From Candidatus Homeothermus arabinoxylanisolvens (GTDB lineage Bacteria; Bacteroidota; Bacteroidia; Bacteroidales; Muribaculaceae), in assembly GCA_001689405.1 (NCBI GenBank), contig LUJO01000060.1, positions 1-55,164 on the forward strand: 55,164 bases of DNA, given 5' to 3'. Below the pieces are notes generated by a model, which was not told the DNA's origin, searched no databases, and saw nothing but the letters and a program-made list of their open reading frames with translations. Position 1 is the first letter of the stretch, and the number at the start of each line of letters is the position of its first letter. Positions 49,084 to 55,164 of this stretch are shown piece after piece. Made by a program: the position numbers and the translations under genes.

Positions 49084-52000
49084 ATGAACAGCATTTTTAA
49101 TAAACTTGTAATGTGTTCGGCAGGGTTGGCCGCCATATGTATGCCTCACGGCATATCGGCTGACGATACCGCCGCAAACCGACCGACCGCTTACCTTGTG
49201 TCGGACGCTCATCTTGATACACAGTGGAACTGGGATATACAGACCACTATAAAGGATTATGTATGGAATACATTGAATCTGAATCTTGAGCTTCTCAATA
49301 AGTATCCCGACTATGTGTTTAACTTTGAGGGTGGTGTGAAATATGCGTGGATGAAAGAGTACTTTCCCCGCGAGTACGAGATGATGAAGCCCTATATCAA
49401 AAACGGACGGTGGCATATATCGGGCGCAAGCTGGGACGCTAACGACGCTATCGTGCCCTCCACCGAATCGGCGATACGAAATATTTTGCTCGGTCAGGAG
49501 TTTTACCGCAATGAGTTTGGAGTGGAGAGCACCGATATATTCTTGCCCGACTGCTTCGGCTTCGGATGGACTTTGCCTACGATAGCGTCGCATTGCGGCC
49601 TCATAGGCTTCTCTTCGCAGAAGCTGGGATGGAGGCAGAAGCCGTTTCACGGCGACAGCCGTTATCCGTTTTCCATAGGCCTCTGGCAGGGTGTCGACGG
49701 GTCAAAGATAATGATGGCCCATGCTTACATATATACCCAACGGTGGAATAATGAGGATCTTACCCGAAGCGAGCTCCTTTTGTCAAGGGCTTCTGAAAGT
49801 CCTCTTAATATAGTGTATCATTATTATGGTACGGGTGACATAGGCGGTTCGCCCACCATAACGTCGGTCGACGCTGTGGAGCGTGCGCTGTCGGGCGACG
49901 GGCCGCTGAAAGTATACAGTGCCGCGAGCGACCGTATGTATAAGGACTTCCTTCCGTATGACAGCCATCCCGAATTGCCCGAGTACAACGGAGAGTTGCT
50001 GATGGACGTGCATGGTACGGGCTGTTATACCTCGCAGGCCGCCATGAAGCTGTACAACAGGCAGAACGAGCTGCTTGGCGATGCCGCCGAGCGTGCTTCG
50101 GTCGGAGCAGAAATGCTCGGTATGCTCGATTACCCCTCGTCTTCGCTTACCGAGGCATGGCGCAGGTTTATTTTACACCAGTTTCACGATGACCTGACCG
50201 GTACGAGCATACCTCGCGCGTATGAGTTTTCGTGGAATGATGAACTGCTGTCGCTGAAGCAGTTTGCCAATACGATGACTGCGGCCGTCGGTGCTGTGTC
50301 GGAGCGTCTTGACACACGTGTCAAAGGCACGGCGGTAGCTGTGTACAATCCGCTTGGTTTCGCCGCTACCGATATTGTGAAAATATCGGTGCCCGCCTCC
50401 AAGCAGGCCTCTAAAATCGAAGTGTATGATGCGCAAGGTCGCCCCGTGTCGGTACAGAAGTTGCCTTATAGCGACAATAAGGTGCATTTTCTTGCCCGCG
50501 TGACGGTGCCGGCCAACGGCGTCGAGGTCTTTGACGTAAGAATAAGCGGAAAGGGCAATGATGTCGACAAGGCTGTAGCTGCCGACGGCATCGAGAATTT
50601 ACGTTACAGGCTGAAGCTTGACGCCAACGGCGACATAGTGTCGCTTTATGACAAGTCAGCTGACAAAGAACTTGTGAAACCCGGCAAGTCCATACGTCTG
50701 GCCATGTTTAATGAAAATGAGTCGTATCCATGGCCGGCTTGGGAGATAATAAAGAAAACCATTGACGCCGACCCCGTGTCGATTACCGGCAATGTGTCGG
50801 TCAGGCTGATTGATGACGGGCAGTTGCGCAAGACTCTCTGTGTGACAAAAACCGCAGGCGATTCAAAATTCACGCAGTATATACATCTGTATGAAGGAGA
50901 GTTGGCTGACCGTATAGACTTCGAAAATGTGGTCGACTGGCGTTCGCTCAATTCATTGCTTAAGGCGGAGTTCCCGCTCACGGTCTCCGATACGGAAGCT
51001 ACCTATGACCTCGGTATCGGTACTATAAGACGCGGCAATAACACCGAAATAGCATATGAGGTGCCGGCGCAATACTGGGCTGATCTTACCGACAAGGATT
51101 CGTCATATGGCGTGACAATCATGAATGACTGCAAATATGGCTGGGACAAGCCCGACGATAATACTTTGCGCCTTACGCTTCTGCATACCCCCAAAACTGA
51201 CCGCGGGTATGCCTATCAGGATCATCAGGATCTCGGTCATCATGTGTTTACATACAGTATTGTAGGTCATTCGGGCAAGCTCGATACCGCCGATGCGCGT
51301 CGTCATGCCGAAGTCCTCAATCAGCGCATGAAGCCGTTTGTCGTACCCAAGCATAAGGGCGACCTCGGCCGGTCCTTCTCGCTGGCATCGGTCGATAACG
51401 GCAATATACTTATCAAGGCTCTTAAGAAAGCTGAAAGTTCCGATTATTATGTGGTACGCGTGTATGAGACAGGGGGAGCCCGTCAGGATGGCAATATAAC
51501 GTTTGCCGCCGATATCGTGGAGGCTTTTGAGGCCGACGGTACCGAAAAGACTGTTGCTCCGGCGCAATTCAAAGGTAAGTCGCTTGCCGTTTCGGTAAAG
51601 CCTAACAGTCTTAAGACTTACAAAGTGAAGCTGGCTAAGGACGCGCCGGTCAAGCGCAACTTTATGGCTCTGCCACTCGACTATGACCGTAAATGCTTTA
51701 CTTGGAACAATTTTACAGGCGACGGAGAGTTCAGTGAGTCCTACACGTATGCCGCCGAACTTGTGCCGTCCACACTTGTATCGGATGGCGTGACTTTCGA
51801 GCTGGAGAACAAGGCTTTGTTCAACGGCCATACTTGCAAAGGCGATACGCTGAAGCTCCCTGAAGGCCATAAATTCAATAAGTTGTATATTCTTGCTGCG
51901 GCTGCCATGGAGGATGCGGCTGTGTTGGGTACGGTGCGTGCCGGTAAAAAGGCTACCGATATAGTCGTGCCGTCATATACCGGATTTATAGGCCAATGGG

Positions 52001-52713
52001 GACATGAAGGCCACACGGAGGGCTATCTTTACGATGCTGACGTGGCATGGACCGGTACTCACCGTCATTCGCCTAATGGTGACCATCCTTATGAGTTTAC
52101 CTACATGTACCGTATTCCGGTCGATATACCGGCCAATACAACCGAAATCATACTTCCCGACAATAAGGACCTTGTAGTATTTGCCGCTACAGCCGTGGAG
52201 GAGGAGTATGCACCGGCTGTTGCCGCCGCCGAATTGTTCCGTACGGCCAATGTGGATAACAAGCCCCTGAATATAGCCGGTAAGGGCTCGGTGAAAGAGA
52301 ATATCCTGCGGCCCGAGCATGTAGTGGCTTCATCCGGTTTCACCAATGACCGGGAAGCCCCCGCATTATTGGTGGACGGAAACGTCAATACAAAATGGTG
52401 TGACGTGGGAAATACTCCGAGTTTTGTCGAATTTGACCTCGGACGCCCTGAAACTTTCACTTCATGGAAGATAGTTAATGCGGGCAATGAAAACAATTCG
52501 TATGTTACGGGCGCATGGCTTTTGCAGACCCGTAATGCCCCGGCTGAAGACTGGAAGACCGTTGAATGTGTTACCGCCAATAACCTGAATGTCCTCTCCA
52601 AGAAGTTTGATGACGAGGTTACCGCGCGTTACGTGCGTCTGTATGTGCTTCAGCCGGCTCAGAGTACCGGTGGCGAGGCTACACGTATATATGAATTTGC
52701 CTTATATAAATAA
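49084..52713 (+). CDS. Exported GH38 alpha-mannosidase with C-terminal F5/8 type C domain
   Basis: About 1209 residues (start ATG at 49084; the extension to 49009 overlaps the promoter). Signal peptide MNSIFNKLVMCSAGLAAICMPHGISA. The GH38 domain has the zinc residues His43 and Asp45 in 'VSDAHLDTQWNWD', the nucleophile Asp156 in 'LPDCFGFG', 'HGTGCYTSQAAM' and 'LHQFHDDLTGTS' with a zinc-binding His. Mid and C-terminal beta domains follow, then a discoidin/F5-8C-like domain at the end ('AVVASSGFTNDREAPALLVDGNVNTKWCD', 'FVEFDLGRP'). GH38 enzymes remove alpha-linked mannose from mannan or N-glycan oligosaccharides. The GH92 gene starts 8 bases later. Confidence 0.92.
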   Translation: MNSIFNKLVMCSAGLAAICMPHGISADDTAANRPTAYLVSDAHLDTQWNWDIQTTIKDYVWNTLNLNLELLNKYPDYVFNFEGGVKYAWMKEYFPREYEMMKPYIKNGRWHISGASWDANDAIVPSTESAIRNILLGQEFYRNEFGVESTDIFLPDCFGFGWTLPTIASHCGLIGFSSQKLGWRQKPFHGDSRYPFSIGLWQGVDGSKIMMAHAYIYTQRWNNEDLTRSELLLSRASESPLNIVYHYYGTGDIGGSPTITSVDAVERALSGDGPLKVYSAASDRMYKDFLPYDSHPELPEYNGELLMDVHGTGCYTSQAAMKLYNRQNELLGDAAERASVGAEMLGMLDYPSSSLTEAWRRFILHQFHDDLTGTSIPRAYEFSWNDELLSLKQFANTMTAAVGAVSERLDTRVKGTAVAVYNPLGFAATDIVKISVPASKQASKIEVYDAQGRPVSVQKLPYSDNKVHFLARVTVPANGVEVFDVRISGKGNDVDKAVAADGIENLRYRLKLDANGDIVSLYDKSADKELVKPGKSIRLAMFNENESYPWPAWEIIKKTIDADPVSITGNVSVRLIDDGQLRKTLCVTKTAGDSKFTQYIHLYEGELADRIDFENVVDWRSLNSLLKAEFPLTVSDTEATYDLGIGTIRRGNNTEIAYEVPAQYWADLTDKDSSYGVTIMNDCKYGWDKPDDNTLRLTLLHTPKTDRGYAYQDHQDLGHHVFTYSIVGHSGKLDTADARRHAEVLNQRMKPFVVPKHKGDLGRSFSLASVDNGNILIKALKKAESSDYYVVRVYETGGARQDGNITFAADIVEAFEADGTEKTVAPAQFKGKSLAVSVKPNSLKTYKVKLAKDAPVKRNFMALPLDYDRKCFTWNNFTGDGEFSESYTYAAELVPSTLVSDGVTFELENKALFNGHTCKGDTLKLPEGHKFNKLYILAAAAMEDAAVLGTVRAGKKATDIVVPSYTGFIGQWGHEGHTEGYLYDADVAWTGTHRHSPNGDHPYEFTYMYRIPVDIPANTTEIILPDNKDLVVFAATAVEEEYAPAVAAAELFRTANVDNKPLNIAGKGSVKENILRPEHVVASSGFTNDREAPALLVDGNVNTKWCDVGNTPSFVEFDLGRPETFTSWKIVNAGNENNSYVTGAWLLQTRNAPAEDWKTVECVTANNLNVLSKKFDDEVTARYVRLYVLQPAQSTGGEATRIYEFALYK

Positions 52714-52721
52714 GTTGTGTT

Positions 52722-54884
52722 ATGATGAATGGCAAGACAATATTTTGCGCGTTGATGTCGGCCGTTTTGGTCGCATGCTCGTCGGTCAACGAGACGGCTC
52801 CGATAGACTATGTCAACCCGTTTTTGGGCACGGCCACGCTCTGGGAGCCTGAAGACCTCGGATATGTACGTACGTGGGAGCAGCGTACATGGGGCGCGGA
52901 GATTTATCCCGGGGCCACCCTGCCTAACGCTATGGTGCAGTGCAGTCCGGTGACGCAGTTTCGCAGCGGTGCCGGATATCAGTACGAGGACTCCGTAATA
53001 TATGGCTTCTCGCATACCAACAAGGGGCACTGGAATCTTCTTCATGTGCCTGTATTGCCCGTGACGGGAGAGGTCGCTCCGTCAGACTATTGTTCAGGTT
53101 ACTCCCATGAGCGCGAGAGTGCTTCGCCCGGATATTATCAGGTGTATCTTGACCGTTACGGAGTGGATGTCGAACTGACCGTGACTCCCCGGTGTGCGTA
53201 TCACCGTTATACATACCGTGCCGATGATGACAAACGGGTTCTTGTCGACATACGCCGCAGCAATAACCATGTGAGTGAATGGGACATATATAAGGTTGAC
53301 GACAATGCCTTTGCCGGTTGTCAGAACGGCGAGGGTAAGATATACTTCTATGCGTCGACCAATTATAAGATAGATTCATTGAGCATGATTAAGGATGACA
53401 AACATGAGGTGGCTGTCGTGGATTTTCTTGACAGCCGCTCGGAAAATCCGTTGGAGATGCAGATCGGATTCTCGTTTGTCAGTGTCGATAATGCCAAGAT
53501 GAATCTGGAGAAAGAGATGGCCGGAAAGGATTTCGCCACCGTGCATGATGCCGCCCGCGACACATGGAGCCGACTGCTTGGCAAGATTAAGGTTGAAGGC
53601 GGTACAGAGCGGCAGAAGGGTATATTCTATTCGTGCCTTTATCATGCGTTTAAGTGGCCCGCGCTTCGCAGCGACGTAAATTGTGATTATACCGATGTCA
53701 ACGGCGAGGTGGTGAACAACGGGTTTCATTATTATACCGACCCGTCTTTCTGGGACGATTACCGCAATAAGCTTGTGCTGCTCGGTATGATATCGCCCGA
53801 TGTCACGATTGATGTTATTAAGTCGATAACAGACAAGGGCGAAAAACGCGAAGGCTACATGCCGACATTTTTCCACGGCGATCATGCATCTACGTTTGTG
53901 GCCGGCAGTTGGGCACGCGGTCTGCGCGATTTTGACCTTGAGCGTGCGTATAAGCTCATACTTAAGAATGCCACTGTGCCGGGACGCGGAGGCAGGCGCT
54001 ATCTTGATGAATATATGGCGCGTGGATGGATTGCCGAGAAAGATACAGTCAATGTGCTCACACATCAGGAGTACAAGGGTGGCGTGACAAAAACCGTCGA
54101 GTATGCATATGATGATTATGCGGTGGCGCAGGTGGCGCGTGAACTTGGCGATACGGCCAACTACAATTTGCTGATGGCGCGTGCGCAGAATTACCGTAAT
54201 CTTTTTGACCCGTCGACAGGTTTCTGGCGCGGTAAGATAGATGACGGTTCGTGGGTAGCCGAATTTGACCCGTATTACCCGTATTATCAGCATATGTACC
54301 GTGAGGCAAATGCATGGCAGTCGCTCTTCTTTGCCCCGCACGACCCCGAAGGCATGATTGCTCTTTATCCGAGTCATGAGGCGGTGGAGGCTAAGCTCGA
54401 CAGCCTGTTCTCAGAGCCGTGGCGCGGCTACGAGGCCCATAACATGACCGGATTTATCGGAAACTATTGCCATGGCAATCAGCCTGACCATAGCGTGCCG
54501 TATACTTATTATTTTATTGACCGTCAGCCAAAGGCTCAGGCTGTGCTTGACAGTATCATGGACCGGTTTTATGACATGGGGGCCGAGCATCTCGCTTTGG
54601 CCGGTATGGATGATGCCGGCGAGATGACATCGTGGTATGTGTTTAACGCCATAGGTCTGTACACATACTCGCCTGCCGATGCCGAGTATCTTGTGACAGT
54701 GCCTTTGTTTGACACGGTGACATTTGACCTTGGCGGAAAAGATTTTACCATAAAGCGCAAGGGCACAGGCCGTAAAATAAAGACCATAACCGTTGACGGT
54801 AAGCCTGTTGACGGCTATAAGGTGACGCACCGCGATCTTGCGGCCGGCAAGACTGTGGTTATTGAGACCGAGCCCGAATCATAA
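52722..54884 (+). CDS. GH92 alpha-mannosidase lipoprotein
   Basis: A 720-residue lipoprotein (SAVLVACSS, Cys about 19). GH92 enzymes are calcium-dependent exo-alpha-mannosidases, often alpha-1,2. Segments are 'DYVNPFLGTATLW', 'GAEIYPGATLPNAMVQCSPVT', 'YGFSHTNKGH', 'NCDYTDVNGEVVNNGFHYYTDPSFWDDYRNKLVLL', 'YEAHNMTGFIGNYCHGNQPDHSVPYTYYF' and 'LAGMDDAGEMTSWYVFNAIGLY', where the two adjacent Asp would be the catalytic base region. The final beta domain includes 'IKTITVDGKPVDGYKVTH'. It shows no large extra modules. It is co-transcribed with GH38 and followed by a strong terminator. Linkage preference cannot be fixed by eye. Confidence 0.92.
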   Translation: MMNGKTIFCALMSAVLVACSSVNETAPIDYVNPFLGTATLWEPEDLGYVRTWEQRTWGAEIYPGATLPNAMVQCSPVTQFRSGAGYQYEDSVIYGFSHTNKGHWNLLHVPVLPVTGEVAPSDYCSGYSHERESASPGYYQVYLDRYGVDVELTVTPRCAYHRYTYRADDDKRVLVDIRRSNNHVSEWDIYKVDDNAFAGCQNGEGKIYFYASTNYKIDSLSMIKDDKHEVAVVDFLDSRSENPLEMQIGFSFVSVDNAKMNLEKEMAGKDFATVHDAARDTWSRLLGKIKVEGGTERQKGIFYSCLYHAFKWPALRSDVNCDYTDVNGEVVNNGFHYYTDPSFWDDYRNKLVLLGMISPDVTIDVIKSITDKGEKREGYMPTFFHGDHASTFVAGSWARGLRDFDLERAYKLILKNATVPGRGGRRYLDEYMARGWIAEKDTVNVLTHQEYKGGVTKTVEYAYDDYAVAQVARELGDTANYNLLMARAQNYRNLFDPSTGFWRGKIDDGSWVAEFDPYYPYYQHMYREANAWQSLFFAPHDPEGMIALYPSHEAVEAKLDSLFSEPWRGYEAHNMTGFIGNYCHGNQPDHSVPYTYYFIDRQPKAQAVLDSIMDRFYDMGAEHLALAGMDDAGEMTSWYVFNAIGLYTYSPADAEYLVTVPLFDTVTFDLGGKDFTIKRKGTGRKIKTITVDGKPVDGYKVTHRDLAAGKTVVIETEPES

Positions 54885-54913
54885 AGCGTAATTCGGCATA
54901 AAATAGTTGGAGT

Positions 54914-54956
54914 GTTTTGCGGACGTCGCTGCCACGGCGCCCGCAAAACTTTTTTT
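54914..54956 (+). terminator. Strong rho-independent terminator after GH92
   Basis: GTTTTGCGG (54914-54922) pairs with CCGCAAAAC (54941-54949). After one mismatch, CGTCG pairs with CGGCG around a six-base loop. Seven T follow directly (54950-54956). It lies 30 bases after the GH92 stop and overlaps the stop codon of the minus-strand gene at 54955-55164. Confidence 0.85.
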
Positions 54957-55164
54957 ATTTGTAGCAACGCGCATCGGGCATCACGGGCGCCGCGTTGCCG
55001 GCAAGATACTGTTCAAGATATTCCTTATAAAGGAAGAGCGGTATGCGGTCTATGCCGTGCGCCGCAAGCATGGCCGACACGCGGTCAATCTCCGACTTGA
55101 TGTGGCGGTGGATGAGGTTGTAGCGCTTGGCTATAAGGCGTATGTATTTGCGGTCCTGCTTGAC
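54955..55164 (-). CDS. C-terminal end of an unrecognised protein (partial)
   Basis: The last 69 codons of a minus-strand gene entering from the right edge: 'VKQDRKYIRLIAKRYNLIHR', then 'RVSAMLAAHGIDRIPLFLYK', ending 'MPDARCYK'. The sequence is helical and charged and clearly coding, but I recognise no family. It converges on the GH92 gene, which shares its terminator region. Confidence 0.7.
   Translation of the reverse strand, partial: VKQDRKYIRLIAKRYNLIHRHIKSEIDRVSAMLAAHGIDRIPLFLYKEYLEQYLAGNAAPVMPDARCYK

Noticed and set aside
1..55164. CRISPR arrays, tRNA or rRNA genes, insertion sequences
   Set aside because: No regularly spaced repeats, cloverleaf-like sequence, transposase motifs or terminal inverted repeats were recognised on reading.

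Overview
The window looks like a chromosomal stretch from a Bacteroidales gut bacterium. My best guess is Muribaculaceae, but the family is inference. The supporting features are: promoters with the TAnnTTTG -7 element, almost no Shine-Dalgarno sequences, SusC/SusD-type glycan uptake, a hybrid two-component system, Mfa/FimB-type fimbriae, a DUF3256 protein, and an inositol-lipid cluster like that of Bacteroides thetaiotaomicron. No rRNA, tRNA, CRISPR array, insertion sequence or phage gene was recognised.

Layout. 1-4170 (minus): a fimbrial operon (DUF3575 protein, Mfa1-like major subunit, FimB/Mfa2-like anchor, a further fimbrillin-like lipoprotein, and the start of another lipoprotein). 4514-8563 (plus): a DUF5106/thioredoxin-like lipoprotein, a decayed fusion of two unrelated gene ends, and a six-hairpin glycosidase. 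8886-14819 (minus): myo-inositol-phosphate synthase and a five-gene operon (pdxA, nucleotidyltransferase, ATP-grasp, CDP-alcohol phosphatidyltransferase, HAD phosphatase) that together should make inositol phospholipids. 14886-15731: endonuclease IV. 16035-22145 (plus): an ion-channel-like protein, then der, a DEAD-box helicase, a DUF3256 protein, xseA and xseB. 22365-26685 (plus): a calcineurin-like phosphoesterase, a glycerophosphodiesterase, a CE1-like esterase and a second DUF5106 protein. 27028-27192 (minus): a 54-residue small protein.

27370-54884 is a large polysaccharide utilization locus. On the minus strand the order is: sensor-regulator (HTCS), SusC, SusD, SusE-like surface binder, two GH76 endo-alpha-1,6-mannanases, GH125 exo-alpha-1,6-mannosidase, then GH31, a frameshifted GH78 rhamnosidase and GH2. 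GH38 and GH92 alpha-mannosidases diverge on the plus strand. The GH76/GH125/GH38/GH92 set points to a branched alpha-mannan of the fungal cell-wall type. The GH31/GH78/GH2 block suggests extra decorations such as rhamnose, or a second linked substrate.

The most interesting signal is a shared TTTGTCA element 32-33 nt upstream of the -7 box in front of three PUL transcription units (HTCS, susC and GH38). It is a candidate HTCS operator, not explained by any gene feature. Others are a potassium-channel-like protein without the GYG filter, near-leaderless promoters that decide several start codons, and a pseudogene made by joining a DUF6377-like gene head to a GH97 tail. All family names come from reading motifs by eye; no database search was run.
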